Assembly (NCBI RefSeq): GCF_019448255.1
Contig: NZ_CP080410.1
Coordinates: forward strand, 310,001-374,000
DNA from: Qipengyuania flava
GTDB lineage: Bacteria > Pseudomonadota > Alphaproteobacteria > Sphingomonadales > Sphingomonadaceae
Reading direction: 5' to 3'
DNA length: 64,000 nt
Shown: positions 1-14,393 of the stretch, piece after piece
Numbering within the stretch: position 1 is the first letter of the stretch
Layout: each line of letters opens with the position of its first letter
The notes under the pieces: model-generated
Seen by the model: only the letters and a program-made list of their open reading frames with translations
Databases searched by the model: none
Told to the model about the DNA's origin: nothing
Translations under genes and position numbers: made by a program

Positions 1-53
1 CCATCGGCGAGAACGCCTTCGGGAAGGTCTTCTTCGTGGAAATGCACTGCCAT
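1..53 (-). CDS. rnd: Ribonuclease D, N-terminal fragment
   Basis: A minus-strand reading frame begins with ATG at 53 and runs off the left edge. The 17 visible residues start [13 protein letters not shown], which matches my recollection of the N-terminus of sphingomonad ribonuclease D, a DEDD-type 3'-5' exoribonuclease for tRNA maturation. The DEDD catalytic residues lie outside the window, so the call rests on the N-terminal motif alone. It is divergent from ung, with about 80 bp between the two starts. Confidence 0.6.
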   Translation of the reverse strand, partial: MAVHFHEEDLPEGVLAD

Positions 54-133
54 GGGCGAGGGCCTTAGGCGCATCGGGGATTGTAGGAAAGGGGTGCTGG
101 CGAGCCGGCGCCTTGCGGCCTAGTCCTGCAGCT

Positions 134-820
134 ATGGCGCAAGAGGCAATCCCCGACAGCTGGAAGCTCGTTCTGGAACCCGTCCTGGCGACGGCCGAAG
201 CGCGCCAGCTCGGCGGGTTCCTGGTGGCCGAAGAGCAGGCGGGCAAGGCGATTTACCCGCCGCGCGGCTGCCGGTTGAAGGCGCTGGAGCTGACCCCTCT
301 CGAGGCCGTGAAGGTCGTGATTCTGGGGCAGGATCCCTACCACGGCCCCGGCCAGGCGATGGGGCTCTGCTTTGCCGTGCCCGAGGGCGTTGCCGTCCCG
401 CCGAGCCTCGTAAACATCTACAAGGAACTGGAGGCCGACCTTGGCGCGCCGCGGCCGCAGCATGGCGATCTCAGCCACTGGGCGCGGCAGGGCGTCCTGC
501 TGCTCAACAACACGCTGACAGTCGAGGCGGGGCAGGCGGGCAGCCACGCGGGGCGCGGCTGGGATGCGATCACCGACGCCTGCGTGGCGGCGGTGGCGGC
601 GCGCGCCGAGCCGAGCGTGTTCATCCTCTGGGGCAGCCACGCGCAGGCCAAGGCGAAGCGCATCGCCGGGCTGCGCGGCGGCCCTCACCGCGTCATCGAG
701 AGCCCGCATCCCAGCCCGCTTTCCGCCTACCGCGGGTTCTTCGGCTCGCAGCCGTTCAGCCGCACCAACGCCTTCCTGTCCGAGAAAGGGCGCGGCCCCA
801 TCGACTGGACGCTCGTATGA
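134..820 (+). CDS. ung: Uracil-DNA glycosylase (family 1)
   Basis: This 228-residue protein removes uracil from DNA as the first step of base-excision repair. The water-activating motif [10 protein letters not shown] is at residues 65-74 (catalytic Asp67), and the C-terminal HPSPLS motif carries His192. The NNTLTVE segment and length fit family 1. An in-frame TTG at 113 would add seven residues, but the ATG at 134 fits the family N-terminus better. Neither start has a convincing Shine-Dalgarno. The stop overlaps the next gene's start (ATGA), so the two are translationally coupled. Confidence 0.96.
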   Translation: MAQEAIPDSWKLVLEPVLATAEARQLGGFLVAEEQAGKAIYPPRGCRLKALELTPLEAVKVVILGQDPYHGPGQAMGLCFAVPEGVAVPPSLVNIYKELEADLGAPRPQHGDLSHWARQGVLLLNNTLTVEAGQAGSHAGRGWDAITDACVAAVAARAEPSVFILWGSHAQAKAKRIAGLRGGPHRVIESPHPSPLSAYRGFFGSQPFSRTNAFLSEKGRGPIDWTLV

Positions 821-1149
821 CGAGCGAGGAGGCGCGCACCCGCTTGCTCGCGCGCCGCGCCGAGCTCGACCGGGAAGACGCGGCCAATTCCGATTCGCGC
901 GACACGGTGGAGCTGCAGCAGGACAGCGTCGGTCGCCTCTCGCGCATGGACGCGATGCAGCAGCAGGCGATGGCGCAGGCGACCGAGCGCCGCCGGCAAG
1001 CCGAACGCCTGCGCATTACCGCCGCGCTTGCCCGGATCGAGGAAGGCGAATGGGGCTGGTGCACCGCTTGCGGTGAAGCCATCGCCGCCAAGCGGCTGGA
1101 GCACGACCCCAGCACCCCAACCTGCCTTTCCTGCGCGAGCGGCGGCTAG
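817..1149 (+). CDS. TraR/DksA-family C4 zinc-finger protein
   Basis: A 110-residue protein with a charged, Gln/Arg-rich, probably coiled-coil N-terminal two thirds and a C-terminal four-cysteine zinc finger (Cys82, Cys85, Cys103, Cys106). DksA-family proteins enter the RNA polymerase secondary channel; this one is shorter than true DksA (about 150 residues). Whether it keeps the acidic coiled-coil tip needed for DksA activity is unclear, although EDAANSD near residue 20 is acidic. It overlaps ung by 4 nt, so it is probably made from the same transcript. A stand-alone regulatory role is inferred only from the family. Confidence 0.85.
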   Translation: MTSEEARTRLLARRAELDREDAANSDSRDTVELQQDSVGRLSRMDAMQQQAMAQATERRRQAERLRITAALARIEEGEWGWCTACGEAIAAKRLEHDPSTPTCLSCASGG

Positions 1150-1162
1150 CCACTGCTCGGCC

Positions 1163-1942
1163 TCAGAAGATCGAATAGCCCCCGTCGATGACGATCGAAT
1201 CGCCGGTGTGGAACTTGCTCGCGTCACTGGCGAAATAGACCGCGATACCGCTGAAATCTTCGCCCTCGCCCCAGCGGCGCATCGGCACGCGGCCGATCGC
1301 CTTCTCGTTGAACGCGTCCCAGCTTTGCAGCCGTTCGGTCATCTCGGTGGCAATCCATCCCGGCAGCACCGCGTTGGCGCGAATGCCGTGCTTGGCGAGC
1401 TCGACCGCGGTGCCGCGCACCATGGCGAGCACGCCCGCCTTGGTCGCCGCATAGGCCTGGTTCGCAGGCGCGCCGTGGATTGCGGAAACGCTGGAGGTGA
1501 CCAGCAGCGAGCCGCCCGGATCGCCGTTTTCCGAACGCTCGACCATGTGCTTGGCCGCCTCGCGAAAGGTCCAGAAGACCGCGTCGAGATTGACCGTGGT
1601 GACCTTGCGCCACAGCTCGGTGGTCTGCTGGGTCAGCGGCGCGCCGCCGCCCATGCCGGCGTTGGCAATGCAGGTGTCGATCCGCCCGAGGCGCGACAGG
1701 CTTTCGGCCATGGCATCGACCACCGCCTGCTCGTCCGAAACGTCGACCGCCAGCGCTTCGACCCGCGTACCGTGCGCTTTCAGCTGTTCGAGCGCCGCTG
1801 CGTTCTTGCTCTCGTTGCGGCCCCAGATCGCGATATCGGCGCCGGCCGCGGCGAGGCCCTCTGCCATGCCGAGGCCGATCCCGCCATTGCCGCCGGTAAC
1901 GACCGCGACCTTCCCGCTGAGGTCGAAGGGTGTGAATGCCAT
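1163..1942 (-). CDS. SDR-family NAD(P)-dependent oxidoreductase
   Basis: A 259-residue classical short-chain dehydrogenase. The cofactor motif TGGNGGIG is at residues 16-23, NAG at 94-96, and the catalytic Ser151-Tyr164-Lys168 set follows. The C-terminus carries PGWIATEM and the closing IDGGYS motif. The substrate cannot be read from sequence; a 3-oxoacyl or 2-deoxy-gluconate type secondary alcohol is possible. The ATG at 1942 is preceded by GAGAGGAGA, which favours it over an upstream in-frame start at 1999. It is divergent from an enoyl-CoA hydratase gene 80 bp away, and its Shine-Dalgarno lies inside a 13-bp inverted repeat. Confidence 0.92.
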   Translation of the reverse strand: MAFTPFDLSGKVAVVTGGNGGIGLGMAEGLAAAGADIAIWGRNESKNAAALEQLKAHGTRVEALAVDVSDEQAVVDAMAESLSRLGRIDTCIANAGMGGGAPLTQQTTELWRKVTTVNLDAVFWTFREAAKHMVERSENGDPGGSLLVTSSVSAIHGAPANQAYAATKAGVLAMVRGTAVELAKHGIRANAVLPGWIATEMTERLQSWDAFNEKAIGRVPMRRWGEGEDFSGIAVYFASDASKFHTGDSIVIDGGYSIF

Positions 1943-1944
1943 GT

Positions 1945-1984
1945 GTCTCTCCTCTCGCCCGCCACTCAACGCGAGAGGAGAGAC
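1945..1984. repeat. 13-bp perfect inverted repeat holding the SDR ribosome-binding site
   Basis: GTCTCTCCTCTCG at 1945-1957 and CGAGAGGAGAGAC at 1972-1984 are perfect inverted copies separated by 14 nt. The left arm, read on the minus strand, is the Shine-Dalgarno of the SDR gene (ATG at 1942). If transcription of that gene starts upstream of 1984, the leader could fold and hide the ribosome-binding site. It could also be a dyad operator for the divergent promoters. Confidence 0.55.
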
Positions 1985-2022
1985 GATTGCAAGATGCAAC
2001 CCATGCGTTAGTCTCCCGCGCC

Positions 2023-2808
2023 ATGACCGACCTCATCCTGACCGAGATCGCCGACGGCATCGCGACCGTCACCCTGAACCGCCCCGAGGCGATGAACGCG
2101 CTGTCGAAGGCGCTGCGCCACCGGCTCTACGAAGTGATGAAGGCGCTGGACGAGGACGAGGCGGTGCGCGCCGTCATCCTGACCGGCGCGGGCGAGCGGG
2201 CCTTCACCGCCGGCGTCGACTTGAAGGAGCTCGGCTCGGAAGAGGGCGCGCTGGGCGCGGCCAACGCCGAAGGGGCGGACGAGAACCCGGTCAAGGCAAT
2301 CGAGCAGTGCCGCAAGCCGGTGATCGGCGCGATCAACGGCGTCGCGATAACCGGCGGCTTCGAAGTGGCGCTCGCCTGCGATGTGCTGGTTGCCAGCACC
2401 AACGCGCGCTTTGCCGATACCCATGCGCGTGTGGGCATCGTGCCGGGCTGGGGTCTGTCGCAGAAGCTCAGCCGGATGATCGGCATCAGCCGCGCAAAGG
2501 AATTGAGCTTCACCGGCAATTTCCTCGATGCCGCAACGGCCGAGCGCTGGGGCCTCGTCAACCGCGTTGTGGCGCCGGACGAGCTGCTGTCCGAAGCGCG
2601 CCGGATCGCCGCCGACATCGCCAGCATCGATCCGGAATTCCTCGCGCGCTACAAGAGACTGATCGACGAGGGCTATGCGGCGAGCTTTGGCGATGGGCTG
2701 GCCATCGAGCACCGTCTTTCCTCTTCCGCCAACAGCGCTGTCAGCCCCGAGGAAGTGGAGGCCCGCCGCGCCGCGGTACAGGCACGCGGTCGCTCGCAAG
2801 GCGGCTAG
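2023..2808 (+). CDS. Enoyl-CoA hydratase/isomerase family protein
   Basis: A 261-residue crotonase-fold protein. The oxyanion-hole region GAGERAFTAGVDLKEL (residues 55-70) and the first catalytic acid in GGFEVALACD (Glu114) are present. The second position, normally Glu in the PEI(x)LG segment, aligns with His134 in ADTHARVGIVPGWG. The protein is therefore unlikely to be a standard two-glutamate hydratase and may be an isomerase, hydrolase or a hydratase with changed chemistry. The ATG at 2023 was chosen because the family begins just before the TEIADGIATVTLNRP strand. It is divergent from the SDR gene. Confidence 0.88.
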   Translation: MTDLILTEIADGIATVTLNRPEAMNALSKALRHRLYEVMKALDEDEAVRAVILTGAGERAFTAGVDLKELGSEEGALGAANAEGADENPVKAIEQCRKPVIGAINGVAITGGFEVALACDVLVASTNARFADTHARVGIVPGWGLSQKLSRMIGISRAKELSFTGNFLDAATAERWGLVNRVVAPDELLSEARRIAADIASIDPEFLARYKRLIDEGYAASFGDGLAIEHRLSSSANSAVSPEEVEARRAAVQARGRSQGG

Positions 2809-2875
2809 GGCGGACCGATACACGGCGCGACAAAGCCGGTCTTTTGCGGCCCGGGCTTCGTGGTACACTGCGTCC

Positions 2876-4426
2876 ATGTACCGGGTAGCCGAATTCACGA
2901 TCGATCCCCACCGCTTCGAACTGGCGCGGAACGGCGAGCGAGTCGAGATCCAGCCGCGCGCGTTCAAGCTGCTGCTGCGGCTGGTCGAAGCGCGCGGCGG
3001 GCTGGTCAACAAGGACGAGCTCTACGCCTCGGTCTGGGATGGGCGGATCGTGTCCGAAAGCGCGCTCTCCTCGCAGGTGAAGCTGCTGCGCAAGGTTCTG
3101 GGCGATACCGCGCGCCCCCACCGGATCGTTGAAACCGTCCACGGACAGGGCCTGCGCATTGCCGCGGAAATCCGACGGGAGGGGGCGAGCGTTGCCGCGG
3201 AAGATCCTGCACCCGATGCGCCTGCCGCTGCTGCCGATGGCAGGCCGACCATCGCAGTGCTGCCGCTTCTCGCGCTCAATCCGTCCAAAGCCTATGCGGC
3301 GCTGCCAGAGGCGGTGCCCGACGAGATCATCACCACCCTTTCGAAGCTGCGCTGGCTGCGCGTCAGCGCCCGCGGCTCCTCCTTCCGCTACCGCTCCTTC
3401 AACCAGGAGCCGAGTGCAATCGGTGCGGCGCTGGGGGTTGCCTACTGCCTCAGCGGCTCGGTGGAACACGCGGGCAAGCAGGTGCGCCTCGCCTTCGAGC
3501 TGGCCGATACCCGCACCGACAGCGTGGTCTGGCGCGAGGCCTATTCCGTCGCGCTGGAGGGCCTGTTCGAACTGCGCCAGGAGGTTGTCGAACAGCTGGC
3601 CGCGCGGATCGAAGAGGAGGTCACACGGCGCGAATTCGATCGGCTGCGCAGCGAAACGGAGACCGTGTTCCATCCCTGGCACGCCTTCCATCTGGGCATC
3701 GGGAAAATCATGACGCACGCGGCACCCGATTATTCGGGGGCGGAGCGTTTGTTCCAGAAGGCGCTTGCCGGTGACGGGCATTTCGCCCGGGCCCATGCGG
3801 GCATGGCGCAAGTCCACTACTGGGCGCTTTTCCAGAAGCAGGCTGCCGACGAGCGCGCGACGGCGATGGCGCTGCAACAGGCCGCAGCACGGGCGATGGA
3901 GCTCGACCGGCACGACCCTTTCTGCCAGCTGATGGCCGGGCGCTCGCACCTCATCCTCCACCAGATCGACGAGGGGCTGGAGCATCTCGAGCGGGCGAAG
4001 GCCCTCGCTCCGTCCTACGCGGTCGCCTATTCCGGGATCGGCAGCATACAGGCGCTTCTGGGCAAGGGCGACGAAGGCCTGGCCAATTTGCAGATGGCCA
4101 TGACACTCAGCCCGCAGGACCCGTGGAAACCGCAAATGCTCGGCGCGCTGATCGCCGCGCACATTGCGCGCGATGATCTCACCTCCGCCGCGGCCACGGC
4201 GCGCGAGCTGCGCCGCTATCCGGTCATCTCGCTGCAGACGACAGCCGGGCTCATGGCGACTTTCGCGCTGGCTGGCGAAATGGAGGAAGCGGAAGAGCGC
4301 AAGCGGGTTTTCCTCGAGCATTTCCCCAAGGTCGGGGTCGAAGAGTACCTGAAAAGTTATCCGATCCTTTCCGATGGGCTCCAAAGGCTGACGCGCGAAG
4401 GGTTCGCGAAGATGGAACTCGCCTAG
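2876..4426 (+). CDS. Winged-helix transcriptional regulator with TolB/cyclase-associated and TPR domains
   Basis: A 516-residue one-component regulator. Residues 1-100 form an OmpR/PhoB-type winged helix (CadC-like; RAFKLLLRLVEARGGLV and the downstream HRIVETVHGQGLRI wing). A linker rich in Ala/Pro leads to a domain starting PTIAVLPLLAL, of the kind found in adenylate-cyclase-associated TolB-like modules. The C-terminal half has several TPR-like helical repeats. I see no transmembrane helix between the DNA-binding and sensor parts, so unlike CadC this should be cytosolic. It converges on the sulfur-transporter gene with a 4-bp CTAG overlap of stops. The target genes and ligand are unknown. 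Confidence 0.85.
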   Translation: MYRVAEFTIDPHRFELARNGERVEIQPRAFKLLLRLVEARGGLVNKDELYASVWDGRIVSESALSSQVKLLRKVLGDTARPHRIVETVHGQGLRIAAEIRREGASVAAEDPAPDAPAAAADGRPTIAVLPLLALNPSKAYAALPEAVPDEIITTLSKLRWLRVSARGSSFRYRSFNQEPSAIGAALGVAYCLSGSVEHAGKQVRLAFELADTRTDSVVWREAYSVALEGLFELRQEVVEQLAARIEEEVTRREFDRLRSETETVFHPWHAFHLGIGKIMTHAAPDYSGAERLFQKALAGDGHFARAHAGMAQVHYWALFQKQAADERATAMALQQAAARAMELDRHDPFCQLMAGRSHLILHQIDEGLEHLERAKALAPSYAVAYSGIGSIQALLGKGDEGLANLQMAMTLSPQDPWKPQMLGALIAAHIARDDLTSAAATARELRRYPVISLQTTAGLMATFALAGEMEEAEERKRVFLEHFPKVGVEEYLKSYPILSDGLQRLTREGFAKMELA

Positions 4427-5412
4427 GCTTTTGTGCTGCGTGCCCTGCGGCGGCGCCTGTGGGGCCAGAATGTGAGCGCAATTGTTGCCGACATCGCTGC
4501 AAAGGCGATCCAGCCCGATGGCGAGGCCGATGGCATGGCGTAGAGCAGCAAGGTGCCGTTGCCGCCGGGTACGAGGGCCGCGCCTGCTCCCATCATCGCG
4601 CCGCCCGCACCGTTGCGGACGAGGCCCGCAAGGCTGGGTGCGCGCAGGCGGAATTTGCGCGTCCAGACGGCGGCAAAGACCGCTCCGGCGAGAAGGGCTA
4701 GCCCGCCTGCGATCACCTTGCTGTCGGCGCTGTTGGACGCTTCGCCGAGCAGCCAGGCGCCCTGCCGGTTCAATAGCGCGCCGATCGTCCAGCTTCCTGC
4801 AAGCGTGTAGAGCACGCCGCCGACCACGCCGACCACCAGCATCGCCGGGATCGGGCTGAGCTGAGCCTTGCGGCTGCGCATGGCGCGGCCGAGGTTGCGC
4901 AGATACCGCTGGCGCAGGGCCGGCGCGGCAAGCAGCGCGAAGATCGCCAACACGAGTATCCCGGTCACGCCAGTTGAGGCGAGCGGCGAGGACCCCGGCG
5001 CTTGCAGCGGCAGGCGCATGGCAAGAAGCGCGCCGGCCACCGCGCCGAGGCAGGTGAAGGCATAATTCGTCTCGCCGCCAGCAAGGCGCCCGAGCGTGCC
5101 GAACTGACAGCCGCCGTTGATCCTCGCGCCAAGCCCGAACAATACGCCGCCGGTTATCGCCAGCTCGCTCATGGGAAAGGCTGGGGCAAGCATCCCAAGC
5201 CCTGGCAGCACCCAGGCGAGCGGAAGGATGACGCAGCCAGCCGCGCCGGCCGCCACTATAAAGGCCCTGAGGCGAAGCGAGCGGCCCAGCACGACCGCCT
5301 GGCGCGTGCCTTCGACCATACACACGCTTCCCCGGCGAAGGGCGAAGCCGACGAGGAATGCAAGCGGGATCGCCATCAGCGACAGAACGTCGATGCCGAA
5401 AGCTGCGCTCAC
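4423..5412 (-). CDS. YeeE/YedE (TsuA-type) sulfur-compound transporter
   Basis: A 329-residue multi-pass inner-membrane protein. Two family hallmarks are visible: LRRGSVC near residues 25-31 and the mirrored GARINGGCQFGTLGRL near 95-110. These contain the conserved cysteines (Cys31, Cys102) thought to relay thiosulfate in TsuA. The length corresponds to a fused two-lobe transporter rather than the split YeeE/YedE form. The start is GTG at 5412, preceded by GGGGGAGAG. No sulfurtransferase (TusA or rhodanese) is adjacent, so the substrate (thiosulfate or another sulfur species) is inferred from the family. Confidence 0.86.
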   Translation of the reverse strand: MSAAFGIDVLSLMAIPLAFLVGFALRRGSVCMVEGTRQAVVLGRSLRLRAFIVAAGAAGCVILPLAWVLPGLGMLAPAFPMSELAITGGVLFGLGARINGGCQFGTLGRLAGGETNYAFTCLGAVAGALLAMRLPLQAPGSSPLASTGVTGILVLAIFALLAAPALRQRYLRNLGRAMRSRKAQLSPIPAMLVVGVVGGVLYTLAGSWTIGALLNRQGAWLLGEASNSADSKVIAGGLALLAGAVFAAVWTRKFRLRAPSLAGLVRNGAGGAMMGAGAALVPGGNGTLLLYAMPSASPSGWIAFAAMSATIALTFWPHRRRRRARSTKA

Positions 5413-5488
5413 AATCTCTCCCCCGTATGCGGGGAGAACCTACGCCAATCGCGCGATCAGGGCCAGCCAGCGGGCCTTAAAGCCCTGA

Positions 5489-6925
<1,437 letters not shown>

Positions 6926-6930
6926 GACCC

Positions 6931-11583
<4,653 letters not shown>

Positions 11584-11804
11584 GGGCGAAGCGTCCTCCT
11601 TCGGGCCCGCCGACCGGAACCGCCAGATGCGGTTGAAAGGTGACAGACACGGTAAAGCGGCGCCTTTGAAGCGCCTGCAAAATTGCGCGAAGGGTCGTAT
11701 TGCCGACAGGATTGGAATTTTGCAACTGCGAGAAGCGTAGCAAAATTTCATCCGCGCCAAGAATTACGCTTTGACGCGGGATTCCGTAGAGGAAATTCGT
11801 ATGC

Positions 11805-12878
11805 CTACTCAGGCTTTCCGACGCGGCTGAGCTTGTCGAGCGCGCTGCGCAGCTCGGCCTGCGGGTCGGACAGCGGATCGGAGGCGCGCGCTTCGGGCGC
11901 TTCGCGGTCGGCTTCACGGCGCAGGAACGCGATTACCGGGTCGGTTTCTTCGGCCGGAGCGGTCGGCGTGCCGCGCGCCGATTCGAGCGCAGCGGACAGG
12001 CGCTGCGTCAACGCGTCGAGCGGCAAGTCGCCAAGCGCCTCGGTCACCGGGGGCGGGGGCGCATCGGCTGTCTCCGCGGAGGCCGGCGGCGCTTCGGGTT
12101 GATTTTCGACGGGCGGGTAGCTGTCATCCCAATCGGCCGTGCTGTCTTCGGGCCATTCTTCGCCCACAGCCTCTGCCTCGCGTTCGACAGGTTCATCCTC
12201 GGCCACTTGGCCAACAGCAGCAAAGGGGTCGTAGAGCGCGTCATCGGTATCATCTTCAGAAGCGGGGATCGGGTCCTCGACCTCGTCCACCTCTTCGAAT
12301 ACCGCGTCTTCGGGCTCGCGCGGGGTGCTGTCGGCGGCAACAGGCGGTGCAGGAAGGGGAGCGTCGTCGCCCATCTCCTCGCGCCACAGCTCCATCAGGG
12401 CGCTGTCCTCGTCTTCGCTCAGACCAAGCGGTCCGGCTTCGGCTGGTTCAGGCTCACCTTCGGGCTCGGCACCAATGCCTTCTTCCTCCATGTCCTCGAG
12501 AGGGTTGAAGGGGCGGCGCGGGCCGGGATCGGGCGCAATGTCCTGTTCGGTGGAATCGTCGTCATCGAGCCAGACGCCGGCAAGGTCGTCCGCCTCTTCG
12601 TCTTCGTGGTTTTCGGCATCGGCGTCGTTGAGCGCGGCCACACGCATGGCAAGCACCAGGCCGATGGCGAGGCCGAGCGCGGCAGCCAGTGCCGACAGGA
12701 CCAGGCGCAGCGCGCTCGCGTCAAACATGTCCCCAAGGCCCAGCGCTCCGGCGATCGCCTGGTGGACGCCGGCGGGCATGACGAACAGGCCAAGGCCAAG
12801 GAGCAGCGCGAACCACGCGCCGACACCCCAGCGAAACGCCGGGTGGCTGCTGATTGAGGCTTTGCGCGTCTTGCTCAT
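11805..12878 (-). CDS. Acidic membrane-anchored protein of unknown function
   Basis: I do not recognise a family. The 357-residue product has a basic N-terminus, two hydrophobic helices (about residues 16-38 and 58-80) and then a long, very acidic, Pro/Glu/Asp-rich region (about 85-290). A short C-terminal segment (LPLDALTQRLSAALES, then ELRSALDKLSRVGKPE) looks helical. The architecture suggests an N-terminally anchored protein with a disordered cytoplasmic tail ending in an interaction helix. It sits between gltB and an XrtA-associated glycosyltransferase on the same strand, but nothing ties it functionally to either. Confidence 0.72.
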   Translation of the reverse strand: MSKTRKASISSHPAFRWGVGAWFALLLGLGLFVMPAGVHQAIAGALGLGDMFDASALRLVLSALAAALGLAIGLVLAMRVAALNDADAENHEDEEADDLAGVWLDDDDSTEQDIAPDPGPRRPFNPLEDMEEEGIGAEPEGEPEPAEAGPLGLSEDEDSALMELWREEMGDDAPLPAPPVAADSTPREPEDAVFEEVDEVEDPIPASEDDTDDALYDPFAAVGQVAEDEPVEREAEAVGEEWPEDSTADWDDSYPPVENQPEAPPASAETADAPPPPVTEALGDLPLDALTQRLSAALESARGTPTAPAEETDPVIAFLRREADREAPEARASDPLSDPQAELRSALDKLSRVGKPE

Positions 12879-12908
12879 GCGTCCATCATAACTGCGGGTG
12901 CGAACCGC

Positions 12909-14126
12909 CTAGGCGGCTGCGCTGGACGTTCCGTCTAGCAGCTTTTGGTAAACGGCCCGATAACGATCAATATTGCGTGCCCAGTCATGGCTTTGCGCGA
13001 CATGGGCACGGCCCGCCTCGCGCAAGGCGGGCCAGTTCTCGCGCGCGTCGATGAAGCCAGCAAGGGCAGAGGCGATGCACGCCGGGTCGTCAGGCGGGAA
13101 CAGCAGTCCGGTCTTGCCGTCTTCGATCAGCTCCCGGTGGCCGCCGACATCGCTAGCGGCGACGATCCGCTTCTGCGCCATCGCCTCGAGCGGCTTCAGC
13201 GGCGTGACGAGATCGGTGAGGCGCGATTTCTTGCGCGGATAGGCGAGCACATCGACGAGCGAATAGTACCGCTCGACCTCGCTATGCGGCACACGGCCGG
13301 TGAAGACGATGGCCTGAGCTGCCGAGGAATTCGCGGCCTGCGCGCGCAGCGCTTCGTCCATCGGGCCACCGCCCACCAGCAGCAATTGGGCGCCCGGATG
13401 CCGTGCACGCAGAGCGGGCATGGCGGCGATAAGGTCGTCGAGCCCCTCGTAATCGTAGAAGCTGCCGATGAAGCCAATAACCGGCCCTCCCCCGATGCCG
13501 ATCTCCGCGGCGAGAGCGTCGTCGCGCTCGGGCGGTTCGCCGAACAGGGTGAGGTCCACGCCGTTGGGCGACAGGCCGATCTTGCGCCCGTCATGGCCGC
13601 GCGCGACGAGGTCGCTGCGCAGGCCCTCGCAAATGGTGAACACGGCGTCCGCCCGCGCGACGACCCGGTCTTCCAGCGCGCGCGTGAGGCGGTATTTGAG
13701 CGAGCCTTCGCTGCCTGCCCCGTTGCCCACCGCGGCATCTTCCCAGAAGGCGCGAATCTCGTAGACGAAGGGCAGGCCAAGCCGTTTGGCCGCGCGGGCC
13801 CCCGCCATGCCGCACAGGGCGGGCGAGTGGGCGTGGAGGATATCGGGGCGCCATTCCTGTGCGAGCCGCTCGATACCGGCGCGCAGCGCTTCGATCTCGC
13901 GCCATTCGCGCAGGCCCACCGGGCCCGTCGGTTCGCCGGGGACGCGGTGGAAGGTCAGGCCCTCGACCGTTTCGGTCGGGGGGCCTTCTGCCAGGTGGCG
14001 CGCGCCGGTGATCCCGCGCACTTCGATCCCGGACGCCTGCAGGCTTTTCAGGATCGCGCGCGTGCGAAAGGTGTAGCCGCTGTGGAGCGGTAGCGAATGG
14101 TCGAGGATATGCAGGACACGGGTCAT
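12909..14126 (-). CDS. GT4-family glycosyltransferase, exosortase A (XrtA) system-associated
   Basis: A 405-residue GT-B glycosyltransferase. The N-terminus MTRVLHILDHSLPLHSGYTF, with TRAILKSLQ following, is characteristic of the TIGR04063-type transferases that accompany exosortase A/PEP-CTERM polysaccharide loci. The C-terminal Rossmann half has the nucleotide-sugar site (GPVIGFIGSFYDYEG, then KPLEAMAQKRIVAASDVGG). The ATG at 14126 was preferred to an upstream in-frame start at 14147 because the family begins at this methionine. It is divergent from the O-ligase-type gene pair, which supports the XrtA assignment. The sugar donor is not predictable. Confidence 0.9.
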   Translation of the reverse strand: MTRVLHILDHSLPLHSGYTFRTRAILKSLQASGIEVRGITGARHLAEGPPTETVEGLTFHRVPGEPTGPVGLREWREIEALRAGIERLAQEWRPDILHAHSPALCGMAGARAAKRLGLPFVYEIRAFWEDAAVGNGAGSEGSLKYRLTRALEDRVVARADAVFTICEGLRSDLVARGHDGRKIGLSPNGVDLTLFGEPPERDDALAAEIGIGGGPVIGFIGSFYDYEGLDDLIAAMPALRARHPGAQLLLVGGGPMDEALRAQAANSSAAQAIVFTGRVPHSEVERYYSLVDVLAYPRKKSRLTDLVTPLKPLEAMAQKRIVAASDVGGHRELIEDGKTGLLFPPDDPACIASALAGFIDARENWPALREAGRAHVAQSHDWARNIDRYRAVYQKLLDGTSSAAA

Positions 14127-14207
14127 GGCAGATGCGCTTTGACACATTACGCTTAACGGCGCGTCAACCGCGTTGCATTAGGAGGCCTGCGAAGGAAAGC
14201 ATCGCCC

Positions 14208-14393
14208 TTGATTGATTATCTCGCCCTTGGACTGACTCACGCGCTGATCCTGATCGCCTTGCTGCGGATCCTTCCGCGCGACGCGCTCGATCGCGAGGAT
14301 CCGCTGGCGGACACCGCGCCTGATGCCCCGGTCCCAACCAAGCGCGAGGCCCGCCGGGCCCGGCGGGCGCGCAAGGGAGACGGCGATGCTTGA
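14208..14393 (+). CDS. Small single-pass membrane protein upstream of the XrtA-associated ligase
   Basis: A 61-residue protein with one N-terminal hydrophobic helix (about residues 4-22), an acidic middle and a very basic C-terminal tail (KREARRARRARKG). The start is TTG at 14208 with GAAGGAAAG upstream. Its stop overlaps the following ATG by 8 nt, so translation is coupled to the ligase gene. I know no named family. Its position suggests it assists the polysaccharide ligase. Confidence 0.65.
   Translation: MIDYLALGLTHALILIALLRILPRDALDREDPLADTAPDAPVPTKREARRARRARKGDGDA

Noticed and set aside
1994-2011. Five-codon frame ATG CAA CCC ATG CGT TAG after a strong Shine-Dalgarno
   Set aside because: It may be a leader peptide, but it is too short and there is no regulatory logic; recorded with the inverted repeat only.
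2741-5323. Long open frame on the minus strand (860 codons)
   Set aside because: It lies antisense to the winged-helix/TPR gene and in another frame of the TsuA gene. The translation is Arg/Ala/Gly-rich low complexity without motifs, as expected for GC-rich shadow frames.
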